Below, piece by piece: positions 1 through 6,040 of a DNA stretch of 6,049 bases. The stretch comes from Planctomycetota bacterium. GTDB taxonomy: Bacteria; Planctomycetota; UBA8108. How positions within the stretch are numbered: the stretch's first letter is position 1; each line of letters starts with the position of its first letter. The translations under genes and the position numbers were made by a program. The stretch is from NCBI GenBank assembly GCA_016928605.1, contig JAFGKN010000180.1, positions 1-6,049 on the forward strand, read 5' to 3'. The notes under the pieces were generated by a model, which was given only the letters and a program-made list of their open reading frames with translations, made no database searches and had not been told where the DNA came from.

Positions 1-121
1 CGGCGCGAGCATCCGAGCCCGCCTCGCGCACGAGGGAGGAGAGTTTGCGCAATGGTCCCTGTGCTGTCAACGATGTTCCGCGCCGGCCGCCGCGGGCGAC
101 TCCTCGATCCGCCCTCTCGCC

Positions 122-149
122 CCGGCCGCCGCGCCCGCCCGGCGGCCGG
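122..149 (-). terminator. GC-rich hairpin downstream of nfo, possible terminator
   Basis: The arms CCGGCCGCC (122-130) and GGCGGCCGG (141-149) are perfect inverted repeats, and bases 131 and 140 add a tenth pair, leaving an 8-base loop. The hairpin begins about 70 bases past the nfo stop in the direction of nfo transcription. No T run follows on the minus strand, so it is not a classical intrinsic terminator. It could be a 3'-end stabilising structure or simply a product of very high GC. Confidence 0.35.
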
Positions 150-217
150 AGCGCGGGCAGGCCCGCCGGCCCCGGCCGTGGCCGAGCCTTCCATCGGCCC
201 TCCCTCCTCGGCCGCCG

Positions 218-1075
218 CTATCTCTTCTTCGCGAGATTCTTCAGCGTCTCGAGGTTGACGAGATCCCAGGGCCGGCCGTCGCCGGCCGTCCCCTTCGGCG
301 TCTCGAGGATCTTGGGGATCTTCGCGAACCTCCTCTCCCTCACGATCCAGCCGAAGGCTTCCGGCGGGATGTGCCCCCGGCCGATGTGCTCGTGCCGGTC
401 CACGCGGGCGCCGAGAGGCGCCTTGGAGTCGTTGATGTGGAAGACGCGCACGAGGTCGAGGCCGATTGCGGCGTCGAGCTCCTCGAACACCCCGCGCGCG
501 GAGGCGGCGGACGTGAGCTCGTAGCCGGCCGCGAAGGCGTGGGCCGTGTCGAAGCAGACGGCCAGCCGGCCCGGCTCGCGCACCTTGTCGATGATCCGGC
601 GGAGGTGCTCGAAGCGCCAGCCCAGGCTGCTCCCCTGGCCCGCGGTCGTCTCGAGGCAGGTCACCGTCTTGTATCCCTTGAGCGATCGGTGGACGCGGTC
701 GAGGGCCTGGGCGACTCGCGACAGGCCTTTCGCCTCGCCGATGCCGACGTGCGAGCCCGGGTGGGACACGAGGTACGGGATGCGCAGGGCCTCGCACCGC
801 TCGATCTCGTCGATGAAGAGCCGGATCGACTTCTCTCTCGTCTCCCGCTCGGGGGAGGCGAGGTTGACGAGATAGCTGTCGTGGCTCACGACGCACCGGA
901 GCCCCGACCGGCGCAGGTGCTCCTCCCACGTCTGGATCTGCGCTGCGGTCAGCGGCTTCGCGGACCACTGCCTCTGGTTCCTGGTGAAGATCTGGACGCA
1001 GTCAAGGCCCAGCCGGGCGGCCTCGATGAGCGCGTTCTCGAGCCCTCCTGCGACCGAAAGGTGCGATCCGAACAC
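218..1075 (-). CDS. nfo: Endonuclease IV (apurinic/apyrimidinic endonuclease)
   Basis: This is a complete 285-residue protein, the same length as E. coli Nfo. The family is a cytoplasmic TIM-barrel enzyme with three zinc ions that cleaves the DNA backbone 5' of abasic sites in base excision repair and also removes 3'-blocking groups. All nine metal ligands known from E. coli Nfo can be placed at matching spacing: H65 (in VSHDSYLVN), H105 (SHPGSH), E142 (CLETTAGQG), D176 and H179 (CFDTAHAFAAGY), H213 (FHINDSK), D226 and H228 (RVDRHEHIG) and E258 (ILETPKG). The N-terminal GSHLSVAGG motif is also typical. The start is GTG at 1075-1073, chosen because AAAGGAG lies on the minus strand at 1090-1084, 8 bases upstream, and the protein then begins exactly where the family does. 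It sits 114 bases behind the propeller gene on the same strand, so cotranscription is possible, but the two functions have no obvious link. No key residue is missing. Confidence 0.97.
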   Translation of the reverse strand: MFGSHLSVAGGLENALIEAARLGLDCVQIFTRNQRQWSAKPLTAAQIQTWEEHLRRSGLRCVVSHDSYLVNLASPERETREKSIRLFIDEIERCEALRIPYLVSHPGSHVGIGEAKGLSRVAQALDRVHRSLKGYKTVTCLETTAGQGSSLGWRFEHLRRIIDKVREPGRLAVCFDTAHAFAAGYELTSAASARGVFEELDAAIGLDLVRVFHINDSKAPLGARVDRHEHIGRGHIPPEAFGWIVRERRFAKIPKILETPKGTAGDGRPWDLVNLETLKNLAKKR

Positions 1076-1083
1076 GGCGGTGT

Positions 1084-1090
1084 CTCCTTT
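1084..1090 (-). promoter_or_regulatory. Ribosome binding site of nfo
   Basis: On the minus strand this reads AAAGGAG and lies 8 bases before the GTG start codon of nfo. It supports that GTG over any upstream alternative. Confidence 0.75.
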
Positions 1091-1143
1091 CGCTTCAGCC
1101 AGCCGATGCGCGCGCCGCGAGAATCCTCCGGCCGCGCCGTCCT

Positions 1144-1167
1144 CGCCCGGCTCGCCGCCGCCGGGCG
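1144..1167 (-). other. Hairpin in the gap between propeller gene and nfo
   Basis: CGCCCGGC (1144-1151) pairs perfectly with GCCGGGCG (1160-1167) around an 8-base loop. It starts about 22 bases after the stop codon of the propeller gene and ends about 53 bases before the nfo ribosome binding site. There is no T run, so full termination is doubtful. A partial terminator or an RNA stability element that sets the ratio of the two messages is possible. Confidence 0.35.
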
Positions 1168-1189
1168 CCGCACATCCGGGATCCGCAGG

Positions 1190-2977
1190 TCATCTCACCT
1201 CCTCGCTTCCCTGCTCGATGCGGAGAAACCTGTCCGCGGGCAGATCGCGGCGCTCCTCCTTGCTGCCGTCCGGCCACGTGATCGCCACGCGGTCGATCCG
1301 GGCGGCCGATCCGAGGCCGAAATGGAGCCGCCGCTCGCACTGGGAGAGGTAGGTCACCGCGCCGTGGACCTGCTTCCGCCACCGCCGCCCGCCGGCCTCC
1401 AGCCGGACGTCCGCGCCCAGGCACTCGCGGTTCGTGCCGGGCCGCGCGAGGATCAGCGTGACCCAGTGCGAGGAGGAGGGCGTGTCGTTGCGCAGCACGA
1501 CCGCCGGCCCCGCGAGGTTGCAGATCACGAGATCGGTGTCTCCGTCGTTGTCGATGTCTCCGGTCGCCGAGCCCCGTCCGATGAGGCGCCGGAGGAAGTG
1601 CTCCCCCGCGAAGCGCGAGACATCGGTGAAGCGGCCCTTCCCGTCGTTCGCGGCGAGCAGGTCGCGGAGGCCGTAGCGATCCTCGTAGGACGCGTCCGCC
1701 GGGACCAGCTCGTTCATGCGGACCTCTCCGGTGCTGAAGAAGAGGTCGAGGTCCCCGTCGTTGTCGTAGTCGAGGAAGTTCGGGCTGAAACCGGTGGGCA
1801 CCGATGTGATCCCGGAGACCCCGGAGGCCCAGGACGCATCGACGAAGTGGTCCCCCAGGTTTCGAAGCAGCGTGTACGACTGGATCCGGTAGCACGGGTT
1901 GATCATGTCGAGCCGCCCGTCTCCGTCGTAATCGCCCACGTCCACTCCCATGGACGCCTCCGGGACGCCCTGGCCGTCGAACGCCGCGCCCGCCACCAGC
2001 GCGACATCCTCGAAGGTCCCGTCGCCGCGGTTGATGAAGAGGTAGTTCTCCATCGTGTCGTTGGCCACGTAGATGTCGGTATAGCCGTCGTCGTTCAGAT
2101 CGGCGCAGGCGCAGCCCATGCCCTTGCCGCCGCTCAGGCCGATGCCGGCCTTCTCCGTCACGTCGGCGAAGGTGCCATCGCGATTGTTGCGGAAGAGACG
2201 GTCGGCGGCGCCGTCAAACCCCAGCGGGGCGGGATAGTCCAGGACCTTCTGGTTGCCGACGTAGATGTAGGCATCCCGCTGCTCCTCGGGCCGGAACGCG
2301 AGATAGTTCTGGACGTAGAGATCCAGCCACCCGTCGCGGTCGAAATCGAGAAAGGAGCAGGTCTGTCCCCACGCGGGATCATCGACGCCCGCCTCCGCGG
2401 CTGCATCGACGAAGGTCCCGTCGCCCTGATTGCGGTAGAGGACATTGCGGCCGTAGTTGCTGACATAGATGTCCGGATCGCCGTCGTTGTCATAATCTCC
2501 GACGCAGCAGCCCTGCCCGAAGCCGGTGTCCCCCACCCCGGCCCTCGCGGTCACGTCGGTGAAGGTGCCGTCGCCGCTGTTGTGGTAGAGGCGGTTGGTG
2601 ATCTCCGCCGACGGCTCCCTGCCGATGAAGTAGTTGCCGTTGACGAAGTAGATGTCGAGGTACCCGTCGCCGTCGTAGTCGAGGAGCCCCACGCCCGCGC
2701 CCATGATCTCGAGGTACTGGAACCTACCCGTGTGCCCGTTGACGTGCACGAAGGAGATGCCCGCCGCCTCCGTGATGTCGGTGAAGCGGGGCACGGTGCC
2801 CAGCGATTCGTTCCAGTCGCTCGGCCCGAGCGCATCCACGCCGGCGAGGTCCGTCGTCAGGAGCGACTCGAGGAGATCCTCGCGCTGCGCGGGAAGAGTC
2901 CACCAGAGCGCGCCCAGCCCCGCCGCCAGGCCGAGCAGCCACGCGACCCAGCCCGCGTAGCGATCCGCCCTGCTCAT
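1190..2977 (-). CDS. Membrane-anchored CRTAC1-type FG-GAP propeller protein with C-terminal ASPIC/UnbV domain
   Basis: The protein has 595 residues from the ATG at 2977. Residues 10-29 are a hydrophobic, Trp-rich segment after a short basic start (MSRADR), so a signal anchor or signal peptide is likely and the rest should be periplasmic or extracellular. Seven calcium-binding loops of the DxDxDGxxD type begin at D100, D161, D211, D293, D349, D403 and D474, which fits a seven-bladed integrin-like beta-propeller. The loop between blades 3 and 4 (about 226-260) is extended, as in CRTAC1 relatives. Residues about 504-590 form an ASPIC/UnbV domain, with landmarks TNRECLGADV, YLSQ, LHFGLG and ITWPDG. 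The family's molecular role is unsettled; adhesion, protein interaction or envelope functions are proposed, so the function is inference. The reading frame is open further upstream to 3151, but that extension would lie upstream of the predicted transcription start and has no ribosome binding site. It is transcribed divergently from a TPR gene and followed by nfo. Cysteines recur at one position in blades 2, 3 and 4 (C157, C207, C289). Confidence 0.94.
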   Translation of the reverse strand: MSRADRYAGWVAWLLGLAAGLGALWWTLPAQREDLLESLLTTDLAGVDALGPSDWNESLGTVPRFTDITEAAGISFVHVNGHTGRFQYLEIMGAGVGLLDYDGDGYLDIYFVNGNYFIGREPSAEITNRLYHNSGDGTFTDVTARAGVGDTGFGQGCCVGDYDNDGDPDIYVSNYGRNVLYRNQGDGTFVDAAAEAGVDDPAWGQTCSFLDFDRDGWLDLYVQNYLAFRPEEQRDAYIYVGNQKVLDYPAPLGFDGAADRLFRNNRDGTFADVTEKAGIGLSGGKGMGCACADLNDDGYTDIYVANDTMENYLFINRGDGTFEDVALVAGAAFDGQGVPEASMGVDVGDYDGDGRLDMINPCYRIQSYTLLRNLGDHFVDASWASGVSGITSVPTGFSPNFLDYDNDGDLDLFFSTGEVRMNELVPADASYEDRYGLRDLLAANDGKGRFTDVSRFAGEHFLRRLIGRGSATGDIDNDGDTDLVICNLAGPAVVLRNDTPSSSHWVTLILARPGTNRECLGADVRLEAGGRRWRKQVHGAVTYLSQCERRLHFGLGSAARIDRVAITWPDGSKEERRDLPADRFLRIEQGSEEVR

Positions 2978-2983
2978 GTCGAT

Positions 2984-2990
2984 CTCCACC
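2984..2990 (-). promoter_or_regulatory. Ribosome binding site that fixes the propeller gene start
   Basis: The minus strand reads GGTGGAG, with GGAG 6 bases before the ATG at 2977-2975. Right after this ATG comes a basic residue pair and a transmembrane stretch, as expected for a true N-terminus. The 58 codons upstream, to 3151, look like Arg/Ala-rich noncoding translation. Confidence 0.7.
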
Positions 2991-3100
2991 GCCGCGGCCC
3001 TGGCTCGCCCGCTCCTCGCGGCAGGAAGCAGCCTGAAAGCCCATCCAAATAGTCCATCCTGGCTTCGGCCGGCTCGCTGGCCGATCGGCGGCGCTGCGCC

Positions 3101-3129
3101 TTGGCTCCGGTCCCGGGGCAAGGTATAAC
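3101..3129 (+). promoter_or_regulatory. Predicted sigma-70 promoter for the TPR gene
   Basis: TTGGCT (3101-3106) and TATAAC (3124-3129) are separated by 17 bases. They match 4 of 6 and 5 of 6 consensus bases. Transcription would start near 3136, giving a leader of about 80 bases before the GTG at 3216. In a sequence this GC-rich, a TATAAC is conspicuous. Its -10 overlaps that of the opposite promoter. Confidence 0.5.
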
Positions 3130-3151
3130 TCCGGCAGAAGACGGCTGTCAA
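3122..3151 (-). promoter_or_regulatory. Predicted sigma-70 promoter for the propeller gene
   Basis: On the minus strand, a perfect TTGACA (3151-3146) is followed after 18 bases by TATACC (3127-3122), a 4 of 6 match to the -10 consensus. Shifting by one base gives TTATAC with a 17-base spacer. The start would fall near 3115, leaving a leader of roughly 140 bases before the ATG at 2977. This argues against translation starting at 3151, because that base is the first base of the -35 itself. Confidence 0.5.
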
Positions 3152-3157
3152 GCGACA

Positions 3158-3178
3158 GCGAAGCCAGTCGCGCTTCGC
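3158..3178 (+). other. Small hairpin in the TPR gene leader
   Basis: GCGAAGC (3158-3164) and GCTTCGC (3172-3178) form a 7-base-pair stem with a 7-base loop. It lies between the predicted start point near 3136 and the ribosome binding site at 3204. It could affect message stability or bind a regulator, but chance is a fair explanation in GC-rich DNA. Confidence 0.3.
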
Positions 3179-3203
3179 CGCGCTGCGCGCCGAATCGAGC
3201 CCT

Positions 3204-3207
3204 GGAG
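3204..3207 (+). promoter_or_regulatory. Ribosome binding site of the TPR gene
   Basis: GGAG lies 8 bases before the GTG at 3216 and supports this start. A second purine-rich stretch, AAGGAGCGAGGAGGAAAG at 3231-3248, lies inside the coding region, but no ATG, GTG or TTG in the right frame follows at a suitable distance. Confidence 0.6.
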
Positions 3208-3215
3208 CACTTCCC

Positions 3216-4364
3216 GTGACGCCCCGCCAGAAGGAGCGAGGAGGAAAGCATCATCCGGACCGAGCGCCGACGGCCGCCGCGCGCATCTCGCGCCGCCGGC
3301 TCGCCGTCCGGTTCGTCCAGGGAGCGCTCATCGCCGCCGCCCTGGTCGCTGGAGCGCACGCCTGGCGCTGGCTGGAGGCATCGGGCGATGGCGGGACACC
3401 CGGCGCGAAGCGGGGCCCCCGCGCGGCGGATCTCGCGCCGCATCTCGACGCCGGCATGCGGCACATGACCTCGGAGCGCTACCCCGACGCGCTCCTCGAG
3501 TTCCTCAAGGCGGCTCGCCTCGCCCCGGATGATCCGAGGCCGCACTACCGGCTGGGCAAGGTCTACGAACGGCTCCAGTTCGACCGGCGCGCGGAGGCCG
3601 AGTACCGCCTGGCGCTCCAGCTCGAGCCAGACTACCGCGACGCCAAGCTCGGACTCGCCCGCGTGCTCTGCGACTTCGGCAAGAACGCGGAGGCCACGGC
3701 GCTGCTCCGGGAGCTCGAGCGGGCGGCGCCCGATGATCCCCTGATCTGGGCCGAGCTGGCCATCAACGCGCTGCGTCTGGACCGCCCCGCGGAGGCCGTC
3801 GAACTCCTCGAGAGGTACGTCCGGAGCGGCGGCGCGATCGAGCTCGACTGGGGCCTCACCCACCTCGGCCGCGCGTATGCCGAGACAGGGCAGATCGAGA
3901 AGGCCGAGAGCGCGTACCGGCGTGCGCTCTCCATCAATCCGTCCATGCAGCTCGCTCACCTCTGGCTGGGACATCTGCTCATCGCGCGGGGAGAGAGGGA
4001 GGCCGCCGACCGGCAGATGCGGACCTTCCGAGAGATCCGGGATCTCAGCACCGAGGCGCACAGGATCCAGAACCACCTCCTGCGCAACCCGCCCGATGCG
4101 CCCTCGCTCGTCCGTCTCGCCGAGATCCGCAACCTCCTCCGCCAGCCGGATCTGGCGATCCAGGCGGTGAACGGAGCGCTCGATGTCGACCCGAGATGCG
4201 CGGCGGCGCTCGTTCAGCTCGCGCACAGCCTCACCCTGCTCGGGAAGCCGGCCGATGCCGTCCGGCATCTCCGGCGGGCCGTCGAGCTGGAACCGGCCAA
4301 CGAGAGGCTCCGCGAGCTCTACGAGAAGCGCCGCCGGGCGCTGGAGAGCGCGGGCGGGCGCTGA
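3216..4364 (+). CDS. Membrane-anchored tetratricopeptide repeat (TPR) protein
   Basis: The protein has 382 residues with a GTG start. The first 30 residues are basic (several Arg and Lys, including SRRRLAVR), followed by a hydrophobic segment at about 33-50 (FVQGALIAAALVAGAHAW). This pattern predicts an N-in signal anchor with the remainder in the periplasm. A Gly/Pro-rich linker leads into about eight TPR units: roughly 73-106, 107-140, 141-174, 175-208, 213-246, a degenerate one at 247-280, 294-327 and 328-361. Typical TPR endings are visible, such as ALQLEPDYRDA, ALSINPS, ALDVDPR and AVELEPAN. TPR arrays form helical scaffolds for protein-protein binding, and no catalytic domain is present, so an adaptor role is inferred. 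It diverges from the ASPIC/UnbV propeller gene; TPR and ASPIC/UnbV proteins are often found side by side in environmental bacteria, which suggests a physical partnership. The specific partner cannot be told from the sequence. Confidence 0.92.
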   Translation: MTPRQKERGGKHHPDRAPTAAARISRRRLAVRFVQGALIAAALVAGAHAWRWLEASGDGGTPGAKRGPRAADLAPHLDAGMRHMTSERYPDALLEFLKAARLAPDDPRPHYRLGKVYERLQFDRRAEAEYRLALQLEPDYRDAKLGLARVLCDFGKNAEATALLRELERAAPDDPLIWAELAINALRLDRPAEAVELLERYVRSGGAIELDWGLTHLGRAYAETGQIEKAESAYRRALSINPSMQLAHLWLGHLLIARGEREAADRQMRTFREIRDLSTEAHRIQNHLLRNPPDAPSLVRLAEIRNLLRQPDLAIQAVNGALDVDPRCAAALVQLAHSLTLLGKPADAVRHLRRAVELEPANERLRELYEKRRRALESAGGR

Positions 4365-4454
4365 TGGACGACCCGCACTCCGCGGGACGCCTTCCGTGCC
4401 CTGTGCCTCTCGCTGCCTCGGCGCTGCCGCGCCGGGCACAGGCCCCGATCCCCG

Positions 4455-4483
4455 TTGCCGCCGCCCGGGCGCTCGTGTATCGT
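4455..4483 (+). promoter_or_regulatory. Weak candidate promoter for the ThuA-DUF1080 gene
   Basis: TTGCCG (4455-4460) and TATCGT (4478-4483) are spaced by 17 bases, each matching 4 of 6 consensus bases. The start point would be near 4490, about 35 bases before the ATG. The 160-base gap after the TPR stop leaves room for a separate promoter, but readthrough from the TPR gene is equally possible. Confidence 0.3.
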
Positions 4484-4524
4484 GAAGCTGCCCGTATCCT
4501 TTTGAAGCCCACGAGGAGGAACCG

Positions 4525-5868
4525 ATGTCCATCGACCGAGCCCGCCGAGCCGGAGCGCCGCTCCCCCGCCTGTCGACGTTCGCCATCATCGCCATCATCG
4601 CCATCATCTCCGCTGCATCGCTCGCCGCGAGACGCATCCTCGCGGCAGCGGAGGAACCGGCGGCCCGCCTGCCGGTCCTCGTCGTCACCGGCGGCCACGG
4701 CTACGACGAGAAGGAGTTCGACGAGATGTTCCAGGCCGATGGCGGCATCGCGCACCGCCACGAGAGCCATCCGCGAGCGCTCGAGACGCTGACCACCGGC
4801 GCCGCCAAGGAGTTCGCGGCCATCGTTCTCTACGACATGTACCAGCCGATCACGCCGGAGCAGCAGAAGGCCTATGCGGCTCTCATCCGGGGAGGAACGG
4901 GGCTCGTGGTGCTCCACCACGCCATCGCCGACTTCCAGGGCTGGCCCGAGTACGAGCGCATGGTCGGCGGCAAGTTCTTCCTCGCCGCACGCACGCAAGA
5001 CGGAGAGACGAAGCCGCCCTCCGGCTACCAGCACGGCGTCGACATCCCCGTCGAGATCGCCGATCCGGACCACTTCATCACGCGCGGCCTCGAGAGCTTC
5101 ACGATCCACGACGAGACGTACAACCGGTTCGCCGTCGACCCCGCCGTGCACGTCCTCCTCCGCACGAAGCACGAGCTCAGCGGCCCCGTGATCGGCTGGA
5201 CGAAGCCGTACGGCAAGGGGCGCGTGGTCTACCTGCAGCTCGGCCACGACAAGCACGCCTACGGCCACCCCGCCTACCGAAGCCTGGTGGCGCGGTCCAT
5301 CCGCTGGGCGGCGCGCCGCGCGCCGGAGGACCTGGCGATGCGCCCCATCTTCAACGGCCGCGATCTCTCCGGCTGGAAGGCCGAGGGGGATGCCCGGTTC
5401 GCCGTCGAGGACGGGATCCTCGTGGGGAGGCAGGGGCCGGGCGGCTCGGCCGGCGACATCTTCACCGAGGAGGAGTTCGGCGACTTCGAGATGGAGGCCA
5501 CCTGGGCGATGGACTGGCCCGGCAACAGCGGCGTCTGGTTCCGCTACCAGAGCGGAGCCAAGGCCTACCAGGCGGACATCCTCGAGTACTCGAGTCCCCG
5601 CTGCTGGGCGGGCAGCCTCTACTGCGGCGGCAAGATGTTCATCGCGATGAACGAGGATCCGGAGATCGTGCGCCGCGAGGGATGGAACACCTTCGTTATC
5701 CGCGCACAGGGCGAGCGGATCCAGGTCCACCTCAACGGCCGCAAGGTCGCCGACGTGAAGGATGACAGCTCCGCGCGCGGCCGCTTCGGCCTCCAGGTTC
5801 ACGCGGGAGCAGACTTCGCGAAGATGGCGATCCGGCTGGCCGATCTGAGGATCCGGCCGCTGCCCTGA
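4525..5868 (+). CDS. Secreted ThuA-DUF1080 (3-keto-disaccharide hydrolase-like) fusion protein
   Basis: The protein has 447 residues from an ATG with a strong AGGAGG (4514-4519) 5 bases upstream. Residues 1-42 look like a signal peptide: basic RARR, then a hydrophobic core at 18-35 built on three AII triplets, and Ala-rich cleavage candidates near 33-35 or 40-42. Residues about 50-262 are a ThuA domain, a glutamine-amidotransferase-like fold, seen in VLVVTGGHGYDEKEF, GGTGLVVLHHA, WPEYERMVGG, the HDETY motif at 195-199 (usually DELY) and YGKGRVVYLQLGHD. Residues about 273-445 are a DUF1080 domain (Pfam 3-keto-disaccharide hydrolase family, LamG-like beta-sandwich), seen in IFNGRDLSGWK, GNSGVWFRYQ, YQADILEYS, GSLYCGGKMFIAM, EGWNTFVIRAQG and VHLNGRKVADVKDD. 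ThuA is known from 3-keto-trehalose metabolism and DUF1080 relatives are linked to 3-keto-glycoside cleavage, so a periplasmic step in oxidised-sugar breakdown is a reasonable inference. Substrate and activity are not shown. No 3-dehydrogenase or transporter gene is in view to complete a pathway. Confidence 0.94.
   Translation: MSIDRARRAGAPLPRLSTFAIIAIIAIISAASLAARRILAAAEEPAARLPVLVVTGGHGYDEKEFDEMFQADGGIAHRHESHPRALETLTTGAAKEFAAIVLYDMYQPITPEQQKAYAALIRGGTGLVVLHHAIADFQGWPEYERMVGGKFFLAARTQDGETKPPSGYQHGVDIPVEIADPDHFITRGLESFTIHDETYNRFAVDPAVHVLLRTKHELSGPVIGWTKPYGKGRVVYLQLGHDKHAYGHPAYRSLVARSIRWAARRAPEDLAMRPIFNGRDLSGWKAEGDARFAVEDGILVGRQGPGGSAGDIFTEEEFGDFEMEATWAMDWPGNSGVWFRYQSGAKAYQADILEYSSPRCWAGSLYCGGKMFIAMNEDPEIVRREGWNTFVIRAQGERIQVHLNGRKVADVKDDSSARGRFGLQVHAGADFAKMAIRLADLRIRPLP
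4582..4608 (+). repeat. Three tandem copies of a 9-base unit in the signal peptide
   Basis: GCCATCATC is repeated exactly three times (4582-4590, 4591-4599, 4600-4608). It encodes Ala-Ile-Ile three times at residues 20-28, the hydrophobic core of the signal peptide. The unit is a multiple of three, so gain or loss of a copy would lengthen or shorten the core without a frameshift. Confidence 0.9.
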
Positions 5869-5951
5869 GCTCTGCGGCCGCTCGGTCGATCCTCCGCTCT
5901 GCTCTTCCTGCGGCCGAGCCACAGAGGTCCTTTCGGCGCGGCGAGCGCCCC

Positions 5952-6040
5952 GTCCACAGGCTGGACAGATCGGGCACCGCCCCGAGGCCGGATGCGTCCC
6001 GTAAACATCGGGTGAGCGGCCGCTCGCGGATTCCGGGAAT
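5952..6040. repeat. Run of four short inverted repeats downstream of the ThuA-DUF1080 gene
   Basis: Four close inverted repeats are seen: GTCCA/TGGAC (5952-5956 and 5962-5966, loop 5), TCGGGC/GCCCGA (5970-5975 and 5979-5984, loop 3), the 12-base palindrome GAGCGGCCGCTC (6014-6025), and ATTCC-G-GGAAT (6030-6040). No T run follows any of them on either strand. The first two could act as a 3'-end structure for the upstream message; the last two could be operator-like sites for a gene beyond the window. The rest of 5869-6049 shows no convincing gene. Confidence 0.4.

Noticed and set aside
1..71. A possible minus-strand gene start reading out of the window (TTG at 71, translation beginning LTAQGPLRKLSSLVREAG).
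   Set aside because: It looks mildly protein-like, but there is no ribosome binding site and only 23 codons, and the third-position GC is not better than in the other frames. The same TTGACA could instead be a -35 element, but its -10 partner at 17 bases (CAAACT) is poor.
52..258. A 68-codon plus-strand frame with GGAGGAG 10 bases upstream of an ATG.
   Set aside because: The product is Pro/Arg/Ala-rich low complexity and runs into the 3' end of nfo on the opposite strand. The purine run alone is not enough support.
371..3052. An 893-codon open frame on the plus strand, open in fact from about base 2.
   Set aside because: It runs antisense to nfo and the propeller gene, both of which have clear family motifs. 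Its translation is low-complexity and Val/Ala/Arg/Glu-rich, mirroring the opposite-strand FG-GAP repeats. Long stop-free antisense frames are expected at this GC content.
2978..3151. An N-terminal extension of the propeller protein to 3151.
   Set aside because: It lacks a ribosome binding site, would begin inside the predicted -35 element, and puts 58 Arg/Ala-rich residues ahead of the membrane segment. The ATG at 2977 has a well-placed GGAG.
2724..4688. A 654-codon open frame on the minus strand over the TPR gene.
   Set aside because: It is antisense to the TPR protein, overlaps the divergent promoters and the propeller N-terminus out of frame, and has no recognisable domain or ribosome binding site.
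4231..5922. A 563-codon open frame on the minus strand over the ThuA-DUF1080 gene.
   Set aside because: It is the antisense shadow of a gene with two recognisable domains and a strong ribosome binding site; its own translation resembles no family I know.
5799..6008. Short minus-strand frames at the right edge.
   Set aside because: They are Arg/Ser/Pro-rich, overlap the end of the ThuA-DUF1080 gene and show no family signature or ribosome binding site.
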